Source: Candidatus Cottocaccamicrobium excrementipullorum (GTDB lineage Bacteria > Bacillota > Clostridia > Lachnospirales > Lachnospiraceae). Taken from it: DNA of 64,000 nucleotides. Location: contig DVFL01000040.1 of NCBI GenBank assembly GCA_018713255.1, positions 1-64,000 of the forward strand, in the 5' to 3' direction. Shown one piece after another: positions 46,555 through 57,116 of the stretch. Each line of letters opens with the position of its first letter. Position 1 is the first letter of the stretch. The position numbers were made by a program, and so were the translations under genes. The notes under the pieces were generated by a model. It was not told the origin of the DNA, made no database searches, and worked only from the letters and a program-made list of their open reading frames with translations.

Positions 46555-47496
46555 ATGTATCGAGTAGGAATAGATTTAGGCGGAACCAATATTGCCTTAG
46601 GATTGATCAATGAAGAAATGAAGATTGTCTGGAAGACTTCAGAACCCACCAATCTTCCCCGCAGCGCGGAGAGCCTGGCCCAGGCCATTGGAGATCTGGT
46701 GCTGTCATCTCTTGACCAGGCGGGAATTTCTCCGGAGGAAACGGAAAGCGCCGGAATCGGCATTCCTGGAACGGTTAATCCTGCCACTGGCGTAGTGGAG
46801 TATGCCAACAATTTTGAGTTTGTGAATGTACCTCTTCAGGAAATGATTCAAAGCAAACTTCCTTTTCCGATTCATTCTGCTAATGATGCCAAAGCTGCGG
46901 CCTGGGGAGAGTATCTGGCGGGAGCAGGAAAAGGCAGCTCTTCAATGCTGATGATTACCTTAGGAACGGGAATCGGGGGAGCTTACATCGGTGAAGGACG
47001 TTTGATGGATGGATGGAATTTTGCTGCAGGCGAGATCGGTCATATGGTGATTTGCCAGGGAGGAGAACCTTGTACCTGCGGCCGCCGCGGCTGCTTCGAG
47101 GCCTATGCTTCTGCCTCGGCTTTGGCCAGACAGGGGAGGGCGGCTGCGGCGGCTCATCCGGAATCCCTTCTCTATCGTCAGGCAGAGGGCTGTTTAGAGC
47201 GGATTAACGCAAAATCTGTGACTGACGGGGTGAAGCTGCAGGATCCTGCAGCCTGCCAGGTGTTTGAGCAGTATTTGTCCTGGCTTGCAGAAGGAACCGC
47301 CAATCTGATTAATATTCTGCAGCCAGAGCGGGTGGTGATCGGCGGAGGATTGAGCGGCGCCGGAGAAGTACTTCTGGCCCCGCTTCGCAAAAAGGTAGCT
47401 CCAATGGTTTATTCCCGAGATTCCGCCCGCAACGCTCAGATTGTAAAAGCATCTCTGGGAAATGATGCAGGAATAATCGGAGCAGGGCTGCTGTGA
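46555..47496 (+). CDS. ROK family sugar kinase
   Basis: VGIDLGGTNIALGL; GTGIGGAYIGEG; GEIGHMVICQGGEPCTCGRRGCFEAYAS. Confidence 0.95.
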   Translation: MYRVGIDLGGTNIALGLINEEMKIVWKTSEPTNLPRSAESLAQAIGDLVLSSLDQAGISPEETESAGIGIPGTVNPATGVVEYANNFEFVNVPLQEMIQSKLPFPIHSANDAKAAAWGEYLAGAGKGSSSMLMITLGTGIGGAYIGEGRLMDGWNFAAGEIGHMVICQGGEPCTCGRRGCFEAYASASALARQGRAAAAAHPESLLYRQAEGCLERINAKSVTDGVKLQDPAACQVFEQYLSWLAEGTANLINILQPERVVIGGGLSGAGEVLLAPLRKKVAPMVYSRDSARNAQIVKASLGNDAGIIGAGLL

Positions 47497-47501
47497 GAAT
47501 A

Positions 47502-47522
47502 TGCCGCCGGTCAGGCGGCATG
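47502..47522. terminator. Hairpin between convergent ROK and AraC genes
   Basis: ATGCCGCC-ggtca-GGCGGCAT followed by ggatttt. Confidence 0.55.
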
Positions 47523-47530
47523 GATTTTCG

Positions 47531-48472
47531 TTATTGATTAATGGAGGTTAACGTTACCGTTTTTTCTGTTTTCTGAGAAGACAGCTTGTAATCAGAGGGA
47601 GACATGCCGCAGATTTTACGGAATACCCGGTTGAATTGAGAAAAGCTGGAAAAACCGGTAAGCTCTGCAATCTGAGTGATTTTCTCGCTGGAGTTTAACA
47701 GCAGATACTGGGCGTTTTTTATCCGAGTAAGCTGGATATACTGAATAACCGTATAGCCGGTGACCTCCTTAAATTGATGTGAGAGGTAGTAAGGGCTGAT
47801 GAAAAATGTATCTGCCAGTGTGGTTAAGGAGATATCTTCGCTGTAGTGCAGGTGGATATAGCTGGTGATGTTGTAGATCTTATCCTTAATTCCGCCCTCC
47901 GTGCTTGGCGTATAATAATTCTGGTCTTTCATTGAGTAGAGAAGATATAAAAACTCCACGAATTTATTGTGGATCATCAAGTTGCGCACAGAAGGACTTA
48001 AAACCCGCTGGCTGATTTCCGTTATTTCATTCAGCCGGGAAAATAAAATAGCCTGTTCATCTCGATGAAACCGGAAAACCGGGCAGGGACTATTAAACAC
48101 AGACAATATTTCCCGATATCCGCTTTCAAAGGAAGGCATATGTCGGGGAAACATGAAGCCGATGACGATTCGATCGCTGGGCGGTCCCGGAGGATATTCC
48201 GTCTGATGAAGAACTGAGGGGGCCAGAAGCACCAGATCATTGGGAACTAAATCATAACGTTTTCCATTGATAAAATGATAAGCCTTAGGACTTAGGGGAA
48301 TCATCATCTCATAAAAGCTATGAAAATGAGGGAAATCCATATTGACAGAATGGCTTCTCTCATCGTAATCAAAATAATAACAGATGGAGGAGTCGAAGGA
48401 TAGAGCCTCATCGTTGATAATGATGGAAAACCCCTTTTCATATAAGAGAGGGGAATTGTGGTAATATTTCAT
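47531..48472 (-). CDS. AraC family transcriptional regulator
   Basis: C-terminal HTH: YHLHYSEDISLTTLADTFFISPYYLSHQFKEVTGYTVIQYIQLTRIKNAQYLLLNSSEKITQIAELTGFSSFSQFNRVFRKICGMSPSDYK. Confidence 0.95.
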   Translation of the reverse strand: MKYYHNSPLLYEKGFSIIINDEALSFDSSICYYFDYDERSHSVNMDFPHFHSFYEMMIPLSPKAYHFINGKRYDLVPNDLVLLAPSVLHQTEYPPGPPSDRIVIGFMFPRHMPSFESGYREILSVFNSPCPVFRFHRDEQAILFSRLNEITEISQRVLSPSVRNLMIHNKFVEFLYLLYSMKDQNYYTPSTEGGIKDKIYNITSYIHLHYSEDISLTTLADTFFISPYYLSHQFKEVTGYTVIQYIQLTRIKNAQYLLLNSSEKITQIAELTGFSSFSQFNRVFRKICGMSPSDYKLSSQKTEKTVTLTSINQ

Positions 48473-48569
48473 AGAGTACCTCCTAGACAGTTACATTAAA
48501 TCATGAAAAAGCAAAAAATACAATCTTAAATTCTACATAACAGTGACCATTTTACACAGGAGGATAATT

Positions 48570-49418
48570 ATGATTCAATTTGGTATGCGGGCCCATGATT
48601 TCTGCAAGCCGGGGAAGATGGAGGAGGTATTTGCCGGACTTCACCAGGCGGGAATCCGTCATATTCAGCTTGCTATGGAAAAGTCTATTTCAGATTATGA
48701 TTTTGCCTACGGGAACTATTCTGCAGGGTTAGGGCGGTTTATCGGGGAAAAGCTGAAGGAAAATGATCTTCACGTGGCTGTTCTCGGCTGTTATATTAAT
48801 CCTGTAATTCCTGATGAAGAGCGGCGGATGGCGGAGGTAAACCGGTTCATTGAGCGCCTTCGCTATGCTAAACGCATGGATGCAGACATGGTGGGAACAG
48901 AGACCGGACGTTACAGCCTGGATATGTCCGTTACCCCTTTGACAGAGTCGAAGGAATGCTACCGTCTCCTTCTTGACAGCTTTACCCGGATTGCTGAGGC
49001 AGCTGAGGCGCTGGGGGTAGTAGTCGGGGTGGAAGGAGTATTCGACCATACGCTGTCTTCTCCAGAGAAGATGAAGCAGTTTTTGGATGATATTGCCTCT
49101 CCTTCTTTTGAGGTGATTCTGGATGCAGCCAATCTGATTGCTCCTTGGACCACAAAACCGGAGACCCAGAATGAGATCATCGACAAGGCATTCTCTTTGT
49201 ATGGTGACAGAATTTCCGTTCTGCACTTAAAGGACTGCGTGTTCGATGAAAACGGAGTGCAGGTGTGCACCCGCCCGGGAGAAGGCCTGATTGTATACGA
49301 CAGCTTAATGAAGCATCTGCGCAGCCAGAAGAAACAGATTATCGGTTTGCTTGAGGAATCTGATCCTGAACATTTTAAGAGCGACTGCGATTTCTTCGCC
49401 GGCCTGTGCCGAGAATAA
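48570..49418 (+). CDS. Sugar phosphate isomerase/epimerase (xylose isomerase-like TIM barrel)
   Basis: MIQFGMRAHDFCKPGKMEEVFAGLHQAGIRHIQLAMEK...; GVVVGVEGVFDHTLSSPEKM; FEVILDAANLI; LHLKDCVFDE. Confidence 0.88.
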   Translation: MIQFGMRAHDFCKPGKMEEVFAGLHQAGIRHIQLAMEKSISDYDFAYGNYSAGLGRFIGEKLKENDLHVAVLGCYINPVIPDEERRMAEVNRFIERLRYAKRMDADMVGTETGRYSLDMSVTPLTESKECYRLLLDSFTRIAEAAEALGVVVGVEGVFDHTLSSPEKMKQFLDDIASPSFEVILDAANLIAPWTTKPETQNEIIDKAFSLYGDRISVLHLKDCVFDENGVQVCTRPGEGLIVYDSLMKHLRSQKKQIIGLLEESDPEHFKSDCDFFAGLCRE

Positions 49419-49440
49419 ATTTTTGAAAAATTGACGAGAG

Positions 49441-49483
49441 AGCGTTCTGTAATCCATTCAATATGGAACAGAACGCTTTTTTT
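49441..49483 (+). terminator. Rho-independent terminator
   Basis: AGCGTTCTGT...ACAGAACGCT TTTTTT. Confidence 0.9.
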
Positions 49484-49557
49484 GTGAAAAAAATGAAAGA
49501 GTTGAAGTAAACCTCGTTCTTTTCTCGTTTTACCAGACAAAAGGAGGAAGAAAGAAG

Positions 49558-50925
49558 ATGAACGCAGAGACAATCCAGGGAAAGGAAAATAGATCAGGAA
49601 ATCAGGAGGAAGAATTTGACCGGGAGCTGGAACGGCTGATGGCTCCGGAACCTAAGGGAAAAGGGAAACAGAAAAGGGCAGGCGGGCCGAAAAAGCCTTG
49701 GAGCCGGAAACGGAAAATTATGACGGCGGCGGCAGCGGTGATTGTTTTGCTCGGCCTGCGGGGACTGCTGTTTGGCGGAGGGCAGACGGCTCCGGCAGTG
49801 AGCACTCAGGCTCTGGAAATGGGGTCTGTGGAAAATCGGCTGTCTGTCAGCGGACCGGTTTCGGGAACGGACAGCGTAGATGTAGTATCTAACCTTCACG
49901 CAGAGGTAACCCAGCTTCTGGTGAAAGAAGGTGACCGGGTGGAGAAGGATCAACTGCTGGCAACCATTGATGATGCAGATCTGATGCGTCAGGTGGATAT
50001 TGCTCAGAACGCTTATGATCTGGCGGTGGCGGAGAAAAATCTTCGTCAGCGTGAGGCGGAAGACGGTTATGCCAAAGCCCTTCAGGACTGCCAGGCGGCC
50101 AAGGCATCTTTGGACCGGACGTCTGTAATGGTATCCGCCGGAAGCGAACCTCCGGTGAATCTGGAAAACGCCCAGAATGCTTATGCCGATGCGGTCAGAC
50201 AGGTTAATTCCTACAGGCTGGTAGATGGGAAGCCTGCTGCAGATGAAACGTATGATCTTCAGATTCAAAGCGCGCGCTATGAGCTGGAACAGCGTCAGAA
50301 AGACCTGGAAAGCGCCCAGGTGAAAGCGCCCATCGCCGGAACCGTGGTTCGGGTAAACACGAAGGTCGGACAGTTTGCAGACAAGCCGGAAGATGAGGAG
50401 CCGATGTTTATTATTGAAAACCTTGATCAGCTGGAGCTGGAAATTAAGATCAGCGAGTACTCCATCGGCAAGGTGAAAACAGGGCAGGCGGCGTCCATCA
50501 GTGCAGATATTCTGGATGGAAAAACGGTAGAAGGGGTGGTGGCCTCCATTTCCCCCACCGGAGAGGAGAAAGGCAACGGTTCTACCGAGCGTGTGATTCC
50601 TACTTTAATTACGATTAATGACAGTCAGAGCGGTTTGATTGCAGGGATTACAGCCAAGGCAGAAATTGTTCTGGAGAAGGCTGAGGATGTGCTGGTTGCT
50701 CCGGCGGCTTCTCTTCTTCAGCTGGAGGACGGCGTGTATCTGCAGAAGGTGGAAAACGGCAAAATACATCTGGTAAAAGTAGAGACCGGCGTGGAGGGTG
50801 ACGTGAATGTTCAGGTGACGGCGGCAGAGGGAGAAAGTCTGCAGCCGGGAGATCATATTCTGGTCACAGCAGATCCTTCCCTGGGAGAAGGCGCTCTGGT
50901 GACAGAAATAACAGGGCAGTCTTAA
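49558..50925 (+). CDS. HlyD/MacA-like efflux periplasmic adaptor subunit
   Basis: LVKEGDRVEKDQLLATIDDADL, coiled-coil, KAPIAGTVVRVNTKVGQFAD. Confidence 0.9.
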   Translation: MNAETIQGKENRSGNQEEEFDRELERLMAPEPKGKGKQKRAGGPKKPWSRKRKIMTAAAAVIVLLGLRGLLFGGGQTAPAVSTQALEMGSVENRLSVSGPVSGTDSVDVVSNLHAEVTQLLVKEGDRVEKDQLLATIDDADLMRQVDIAQNAYDLAVAEKNLRQREAEDGYAKALQDCQAAKASLDRTSVMVSAGSEPPVNLENAQNAYADAVRQVNSYRLVDGKPAADETYDLQIQSARYELEQRQKDLESAQVKAPIAGTVVRVNTKVGQFADKPEDEEPMFIIENLDQLELEIKISEYSIGKVKTGQAASISADILDGKTVEGVVASISPTGEEKGNGSTERVIPTLITINDSQSGLIAGITAKAEIVLEKAEDVLVAPAASLLQLEDGVYLQKVENGKIHLVKVETGVEGDVNVQVTAAEGESLQPGDHILVTADPSLGEGALVTEITGQS

Positions 50926-50946
50926 TGGGGGAGGAGAAGGAAGAAG

Positions 50947-51723
50947 ATGAAACTTTGGAATCCCGGCGGCTTTCTTAAAAAGAAAGGCCTGCCGGCCTAT
51001 ATGACGGAAAATCTCACCGAGGAGTTAATCCGTCTGGAAAATCTGGTGAAGATATATGATACCGGCGCCATCAAGGTTCTGGGATTAAAAAAGATTAATT
51101 TGACCATACGCAGAGGGGAATTTGTGGCCATTATGGGCCAGTCTGGATCAGGCAAATCTACATTAATGAATATATTAGGCTGTCTGGACCGCCCCACCAT
51201 GGGACATTACTACCTGGACGGCATGGACACGGCCAGCTTGACGCCGAATCAGCTGTCTGAGGTGAGAAACCGGAAAATCGGCTTTGTGTTTCAGTCGTTT
51301 AACTTAATTCCCAGAACTTCGGCTTTGCGTAATGTGGAGCTTCCCATGACCTATGCCCATCAGCTGTCAAAAAAGGAACGGCGGGACCGGGCCATGATGC
51401 TTTTGGAGCGGGTGGGGTTAGGAGAGCGGTATCTGCATATGCCCAATGAGCTTTCAGGAGGGCAGAGACAGCGGGTGGCCATCGCCCGGGCGCTGTCCAA
51501 TGAGCCTCCTCTGATTTTGGCGGATGAGCCCACGGGAAATCTGGACACGGCTTCCTCTGTAGAGATTATGGAATTGTTTTCTAAGCTTCATGAGGAGGGA
51601 GCCACAGTGGTTCTGGTAACTCATGAGGAAGACATTGCCGCCTTTACCCAGAGGATCATCCGGTTCAGGGACGGACAGATTATCAGCGATGAGCGGAACG
51701 GAGGAAAATCGACATGCTCTTAG
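50947..51723 (+). CDS. ABC transporter ATP-binding protein (MacB/LolD type)
   Basis: [48 protein letters not shown]. Confidence 0.95.
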   Translation: MKLWNPGGFLKKKGLPAYMTENLTEELIRLENLVKIYDTGAIKVLGLKKINLTIRRGEFVAIMGQSGSGKSTLMNILGCLDRPTMGHYYLDGMDTASLTPNQLSEVRNRKIGFVFQSFNLIPRTSALRNVELPMTYAHQLSKKERRDRAMMLLERVGLGERYLHMPNELSGGQRQRVAIARALSNEPPLILADEPTGNLDTASSVEIMELFSKLHEEGATVVLVTHEEDIAAFTQRIIRFRDGQIISDERNGGKSTCS

Positions 51724-52928
51724 AAAATATGGCTATGGCTTTTTCAGCGATCCGGGTAAACAAAATGCGGTCGATTTTAACCATGCTGGGAATTGTCATC
51801 GGCATCGGTTCGGTGATCTCCATTGTATCAATCGGCGATACGATGCGGAGTCTGTTTGCAGATATCTATAAAGACGTAGGACTGACCCAGGGATATGTCC
51901 AGGTAATGAGCTGGGAGGTGGACGACTGGAGACAAAGCGATATGTTTACCTTAGATGAGATGGAACAGGTAAAAGAGGTGTTCGGGCCGGAGATCGCTTA
52001 TATCGACAGCAGTGCAGGCACCTCGGGAGAAGCTGTATTTGGAAGAAACCGGGTGAATTTCGACTACAGCGGGATTGACTGGAACTACCAGGATGTGCAG
52101 CCGGTAACTGTGGTTTACGGCCGGTACTTGAACGAAGGAGACATTCTGGGACGAAAATGCAGCGCTGTGATGGATGTGGACAGTGCCATGAAGCTTTTCG
52201 GAACGGAAAATGCAGTGGGAAAGGAGTTTCGAACGGCTCTTAACGGGGAAGTCCTGGATTTTACCGTGGTGGGAGTTTACCGCAAAGAGATGAGTCCTTT
52301 CCAGCAGCTGATGATGGGGAACACCGGGGACCGGGGATCGGCTTATATTCCGTATACTCTGCTTACCTGGCCCAACGATTATTTTGATTCTCTTCACGTG
52401 TATGCTGCCGATGGAATCAATATGGAAGATTTTTATAATCGGCTGACGGCTTATGTGGCCAGGATGAAAAACCGAACGGTGGATCAGATTTATACCTACA
52501 CCGCTCTGGAAGAGATGGATTCTGTGGACCAGCTTATGGGAGGATTGTCAGTGGCAGTAGGAGGAATTGCTGCGATCTCCCTGGTGGTAGGAGGAATCGG
52601 CATTATGAATATTATGCTGGTGTCGGTGACGGAGAGGACCCGGGAGATCGGCATCAGAAAAGCTCTTGGGGCCAGGACAAGAGACGTTTTGCTTCAGTTT
52701 CTTACTGAGTCCGCCATTCTCTCCGCCATGGGAGGTATTTTGGGAATTGTTATCGGTGCAGGGCTGGTAAGTTTAGGAGCGGCGGCTCTCCAGGTTCAGG
52801 TGGTGATCAAACCCTCAGTGGTTATTCTGGCGGTGGGATTTTCCGCCCTGGTGGGGATTTTCTTCGGTCTTTATCCTGCGTCAAAGGCAGCCAACGCAGA
52901 TCCCATTGACGCGCTGCGTTATGAATAA
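51714..52928 (+). CDS. ABC transporter permease (MacB-like FtsX family)
   Basis: MRSILTMLGIVIGIGSVISIVSIGD; GGIGIMNIMLVSVTERTREIGIRKALGA; LYPASKAANADPIDALRYE. Confidence 0.95.
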   Translation: MLLENMAMAFSAIRVNKMRSILTMLGIVIGIGSVISIVSIGDTMRSLFADIYKDVGLTQGYVQVMSWEVDDWRQSDMFTLDEMEQVKEVFGPEIAYIDSSAGTSGEAVFGRNRVNFDYSGIDWNYQDVQPVTVVYGRYLNEGDILGRKCSAVMDVDSAMKLFGTENAVGKEFRTALNGEVLDFTVVGVYRKEMSPFQQLMMGNTGDRGSAYIPYTLLTWPNDYFDSLHVYAADGINMEDFYNRLTAYVARMKNRTVDQIYTYTALEEMDSVDQLMGGLSVAVGGIAAISLVVGGIGIMNIMLVSVTERTREIGIRKALGARTRDVLLQFLTESAILSAMGGILGIVIGAGLVSLGAAALQVQVVIKPSVVILAVGFSALVGIFFGLYPASKAANADPIDALRYE

Positions 52929-52953
52929 GTTTGAACAAAAAGGGAGAGGAAAA

Positions 52954-52974
52954 GAGCACGTCAGTGCTCTTTTT
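52954..52974 (+). terminator. Rho-independent terminator
   Basis: GAGCAC-gtca-GTGCTC TTTTT. Confidence 0.85.
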
Positions 52975-53117
52975 CTTGGTTTGGATTTCTTTTTATTTTC
53001 TAAAGAAAGGGGAGGAATTTCATAACAATTTCATAAATTTTTCCCAGACCCCTCGCAAACTGAAAAAATATATGCTATACTTAATTGATTGTTTTAGAAA
53101 TTAAGAGGAGCTTGACT

Positions 53118-53564
53118 ATGCTGAATGAAGAAAAAATCAGGCTGATGACGGGCATTGCCATGTTTGAAAAGAAGGAGGGAAAGAAAATTTTCCCTTTGAA
53201 CCGATATTTTGAACGGGATTATGTAAGCCGTCATCTGATTGGCGCTTTCTTCGGATATACGGTTTGCTGTCTTTTAGGAGCAGTATTGTGGATATTATAC
53301 CATACGGAAGAATTATTAAGCTCCATCAGTGTGGACATGGCTGTACAGCTGGTTCGCCGGTTTGGGCTTTTTTACGGAATAGGACTGATCATTTACCTGA
53401 TTCTGGTTGCTTATGTCAGCCGAAAGCGTTATGCTTATGCCAGAGGCGGCATGCGGGTTTATCTGGCTAAGCTGAAGCGGCTGGAAAAGCGCTATGAACA
53501 CCAGAACAGAGTAAAGGAGATCGCAAAGGAGGATACCGGACATGATGGGGCTTCTGGTGTTTAA
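53118..53564 (+). CDS. Hypothetical two-TM membrane protein upstream of c-di-AMP genes
   Basis: MLNEEKIRLMTGIAMFEKKEGKKIFPLNRYFERDYVSRHLIGAFFGYTVCCLLGAVLWILYH... Confidence 0.75.
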   Translation: MLNEEKIRLMTGIAMFEKKEGKKIFPLNRYFERDYVSRHLIGAFFGYTVCCLLGAVLWILYHTEELLSSISVDMAVQLVRRFGLFYGIGLIIYLILVAYVSRKRYAYARGGMRVYLAKLKRLEKRYEHQNRVKEIAKEDTGHDGASGV

Positions 53565-54477
53565 AGAACGGCTGAGGGCCTTTTATGGAAGGCACAGCCT
53601 GGTAATTAATCCGATATTGAAATTTTTGCTGGCAGCGGTGTCTATTCTGCTGCTGGACCTTAATTTGGGATACATGACCTGGATGACCAGTCCTGTTATT
53701 TTGCTGGCTCTGAGTTTGGTATGTGCCTTTACGCCTCTGGCGATGACCACCTTTATCACAGCTTTGGTTATGCTGGCCCATTTGTATGGCTTATGTCTGG
53801 AGATGGCCGCGGTAGCCGGCATCCTTGTGCTGGTGGTGACTATATTGTACGGAGGTTTTCAGCCGGGAAACTCCATTTTGATGGTGATCGTTCCCCTGTT
53901 GTTTTTCTTAAAGATACCATACGTTGCACCGCTGATTCTGGGCCTGTCCTTCGGGCTTTCTGCAGTCATTCCCATGAGTATCGGCATATTTATGTATTAT
54001 CTGATTGTGTATGCCAGTCAAAATGCAGGAGTGCTGGCGGGGGCCGATACGGTGGATATTGCTCAGAAATATACCCAGATTCTGGACAGCTTATTTACCA
54101 ATTCAGAGATGGTAATGATGATTGCAGCTTTTGCCGCGGCTCTGCTGGTAGTGCTGTTTGTGCGTAATCTGGCGATTGATTATGCCTGGACCATTGCCAC
54201 GGCTGCAGGAACGGTTGTGCTTCTTGCCGTGATTTTTATTGGAAGCTCCAGCATGGAGATCAGCTTTCCCCTTGCAGAATTGAGTGCGGGGATTCTGGTG
54301 TCTGTTGTTCTGGCTTTTATTTACCAGTTTTTCGCATTTGCTGTGGATTATACCAGAACAGAATTTCTGCAGTTTGAAGACGATGACTATTATTATTATG
54401 TAAAGGCGGTTCCTAAGATCGCTGTTTCTGCCCCGGATGTTAAGGTGCAGAGAATTAATAAACGGAAAGATTCCTAA
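53542..54477 (+). CDS. Hypothetical polytopic membrane protein upstream of cdaA
   Basis: Many TM segments; soluble C-term FLQFEDDDYYYYVKAVPKIAVSAPDVKVQRINKRKDS. Confidence 0.75.
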   Translation: MMGLLVFKERLRAFYGRHSLVINPILKFLLAAVSILLLDLNLGYMTWMTSPVILLALSLVCAFTPLAMTTFITALVMLAHLYGLCLEMAAVAGILVLVVTILYGGFQPGNSILMVIVPLLFFLKIPYVAPLILGLSFGLSAVIPMSIGIFMYYLIVYASQNAGVLAGADTVDIAQKYTQILDSLFTNSEMVMMIAAFAAALLVVLFVRNLAIDYAWTIATAAGTVVLLAVIFIGSSSMEISFPLAELSAGILVSVVLAFIYQFFAFAVDYTRTEFLQFEDDDYYYYVKAVPKIAVSAPDVKVQRINKRKDS

Positions 54478-54504
54478 GGGGTTGGGAAAGGAGGAGATGG
54501 CGCC

Positions 54505-55380
54505 ATGGCGGAGCTGATGGACAGATTTGGTTCCTGGATGTGGTTTTTGCCCCGGATCAGCATTTCGAATCTGGTGGAGATTGTGATTATTACAGTCTTG
54601 ATTTACGAACTGCTGCTCTGGATTAAAAATACCCGTGCCTGGACATTACTAAAAGGCCTGGTTGTCATTTTGGTATTTACGCTTTTTGCGGCAATATTTG
54701 AACTGCGCACCATTTTGTGGATTATTGAGAGGACGGCGACCATCGCGGCCACGGCTCTTCTTGTGATCTTTCAGCCTGAGTTAAGAAAGGCGTTGGAGCA
54801 GTTGGGCAGCCAGAAGATTATTACCAATATTCTCTCCTTCGATGATGGAAAGGACGGCTCCGGCTTTAGCGAGAAAACCATCAATGAAATTGTACGGGCT
54901 ACTTTTGAGATGGCGAAAGTGAAAACAGGAGCATTGATGGTCATCGAGCGGGGAGATTCTTTGAAGGAAATCGAGCGCACCGGTATTGAGATCAACGGTT
55001 TGGTTTCCAGTCAGCTTTTGATTAATATTTTTGAACATAACACTCCCCTTCATGACGGCGCGGTGGTGATCTGCGGCAACCGGGTAACGGCAGCCACCTG
55101 CTACCTTCCCCTGTCGGATAATATGACCATCAGCAAGGATCTGGGAACCAGGCATCGGGCTGCAGTGGGAATTTCTGAGGTGACAGACAGCCTGACGGTG
55201 GTGGTTTCTGAGGAGACCGGCCGGGTTTCCGTGGCAGAGAGAGGAAAGCTTACCCGAATAGGAGACGGCGAAACTTTGCGGACTCTGTTGTCTGGCAAGG
55301 TTGGGGAGGATTCTTCTTCTGGCAGCAGATTTAAGTTATGGAAGGGAAGGCTGAAGAATGAAAATAAAAATCACGCATAA
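54505..55380 (+). CDS. cdaA: Diadenylate cyclase CdaA
   Basis: TM N-term then DAC domain: NTPLHDGAVVICGNRVTAATCYLPLSDNMTISKDLGTRHRAAVGISEVTDSLTVVVSEETGRVSVAERG. Confidence 0.96.
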   Translation: MAELMDRFGSWMWFLPRISISNLVEIVIITVLIYELLLWIKNTRAWTLLKGLVVILVFTLFAAIFELRTILWIIERTATIAATALLVIFQPELRKALEQLGSQKIITNILSFDDGKDGSGFSEKTINEIVRATFEMAKVKTGALMVIERGDSLKEIERTGIEINGLVSSQLLINIFEHNTPLHDGAVVICGNRVTAATCYLPLSDNMTISKDLGTRHRAAVGISEVTDSLTVVVSEETGRVSVAERGKLTRIGDGETLRTLLSGKVGEDSSSGSRFKLWKGRLKNENKNHA

Positions 55381-56740
55381 TCTGGGCCTTAAAATTATTT
55401 CTGTCATTGTAGCCTTTCTGATCTGGCTGATTGTGGTGAATGTTTCGAATCCCAGTATGGATGAAACCATAAGCATTCCCCTGGAAGTACGAAACGGAGA
55501 TGTTCTGACGAACGCCGGCCTGGCCTATGAGATAGAAGGAAACCGTACTTCAGTAACTGTAACCTGTACAGCCAGAATACAAGACCAGAGCAATATCAGC
55601 CGGGCAGATTTCCAGGCTTATATTGACTTGGCGGATTATTATCCGGCTACCGGCACCGTTCCGGTGTATGTTGAGGTATTGAACAACAAAGAGAGTTTGA
55701 TCCAGTCTGTGTCTGTCAGGCCGTCTGTTCTTCGGGTGCACACAGAAGAGATTCAAACCAAGGATTTTGATTTGATTGCCAATACGGTAGGCGGGGAGGC
55801 GGCTGGTTATAATGTGGACAGCATAGAACTGACGCCTTCGATGGTTACGGTGAAAGCTCCGGAATCGGTGATGGGGCGGATCAGTTCTGTGGGAGTAGAG
55901 ATTAATACTGAGGGAATATCCAGCGATATTTCCGGTACTGCGGCTCCCGTATTTTATGATGCAAATGGAAATTCCATGAACCTTGGAGAGGAAGCTAAGG
56001 TAGATGTGGAGGAGATTGATTATTACGTTCATGTGGTAGAATCGAAAACCATGACGTTGGATTTCCAGGTGGGCGGCCAGCCGGCGGAAGGGTATCGGTA
56101 TACCGGCCTGGAAGCTTCTGCAGAGGCGGTTAACGTTACTGGTCCTCATGATATTGTGGCGGCGGTGGATACGATTACCATCCCTGCCGATGTGCTGAGT
56201 GTAGAAGGCGCCACCAGCGACCGGACTTACACAGTGGATGTGGAAGATTACCTTCCAGACCCGGAAAACATGAGCATACCCTGGGATAGCCAGGTTACCA
56301 TAACCTTAAGGGTTCAGCGCCTTGAGCGAAGAACCCTGGAGATTTCTACCAACCGAATTATTCAGGAAGGCGGTCAGGATAATTATCATTATACCTTTGA
56401 TCAGGCTTCCATTGATGTAACGGTGGAAGGCCTTCCAGAAGAGCTGGAGGGACTGGAGGCATCTGATCTGATTATGGAAATGGATGTATCTCAGATGGGA
56501 ATCGGCTCCTATGCTGGGGAGCTGACCTTTGATGGACTGCCAGACGGCGTCCAGGTGGTAGATTATTCAGATTTCCATGTTCTGATCAGCTCCAGAGAAA
56601 TCGGCCCAGGCGTAAGCTCTGCTCCTGCAACTAGTGAGGCGGGAGGAGAAACCACTTCTGCTGCAGAGACCGTTGAGGCGGCAGCACAAGAAAGCAGCAT
56701 AGAACAAACAGAAAGCGGCAGCGAGACGGCTGCCCAGTAA
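55358..56740 (+). CDS. cdaR: YbbR-like domain protein (CdaR)
   Basis: MKIKITHNLGLKIISVIVAFLIWLIVVNVSNP; repeated YbbR-like segments; overlaps cdaA. Confidence 0.9.
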   Translation: MKIKITHNLGLKIISVIVAFLIWLIVVNVSNPSMDETISIPLEVRNGDVLTNAGLAYEIEGNRTSVTVTCTARIQDQSNISRADFQAYIDLADYYPATGTVPVYVEVLNNKESLIQSVSVRPSVLRVHTEEIQTKDFDLIANTVGGEAAGYNVDSIELTPSMVTVKAPESVMGRISSVGVEINTEGISSDISGTAAPVFYDANGNSMNLGEEAKVDVEEIDYYVHVVESKTMTLDFQVGGQPAEGYRYTGLEASAEAVNVTGPHDIVAAVDTITIPADVLSVEGATSDRTYTVDVEDYLPDPENMSIPWDSQVTITLRVQRLERRTLEISTNRIIQEGGQDNYHYTFDQASIDVTVEGLPEELEGLEASDLIMEMDVSQMGIGSYAGELTFDGLPDGVQVVDYSDFHVLISSREIGPGVSSAPATSEAGGETTSAAETVEAAAQESSIEQTESGSETAAQ

Positions 56741-56753
56741 CGGAGGGATAAGG

Positions 56754-57017
56754 ATGGTTAGTGAAAAAGTAGTAATCAAAAATCCAAGCGGATTGCATTT
56801 ACGTCCGGCAGGACTTCTCTGCAAGGAGGCAATCAAATATAAATCTTCTATTAATTTCCGGTTCCAGAATACTACGGCGAATGCAAAAAGTGTGCTTAGT
56901 GTATTGGGAGCATGCATTAAGTGCGGCAATGAGCTGGAGTTTATCTGCGAGGGAGAGGATGAGAAGGAAGCTCTGGCTGCGATGATCAAGCTTGTGAATG
57001 ACGGTCTGGGTGAGTAG
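56754..57017 (+). CDS. ptsH: HPr family phosphocarrier protein
   Basis: KNPSGLHLRPAGLLCKEA (His site), ANAKSVLSVLGA. Confidence 0.93.
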   Translation: MVSEKVVIKNPSGLHLRPAGLLCKEAIKYKSSINFRFQNTTANAKSVLSVLGACIKCGNELEFICEGEDEKEALAAMIKLVNDGLGE

Positions 57018-57116
57018 AAGGGAACTGCCCTTGGCAACCAGGGCATGAAAAAGCAAAACCGAGAGAGTAAAAACATCTTTCTCTGGGGATAGATAATTAA
57101 TGAGGAGGTAGTGTTT

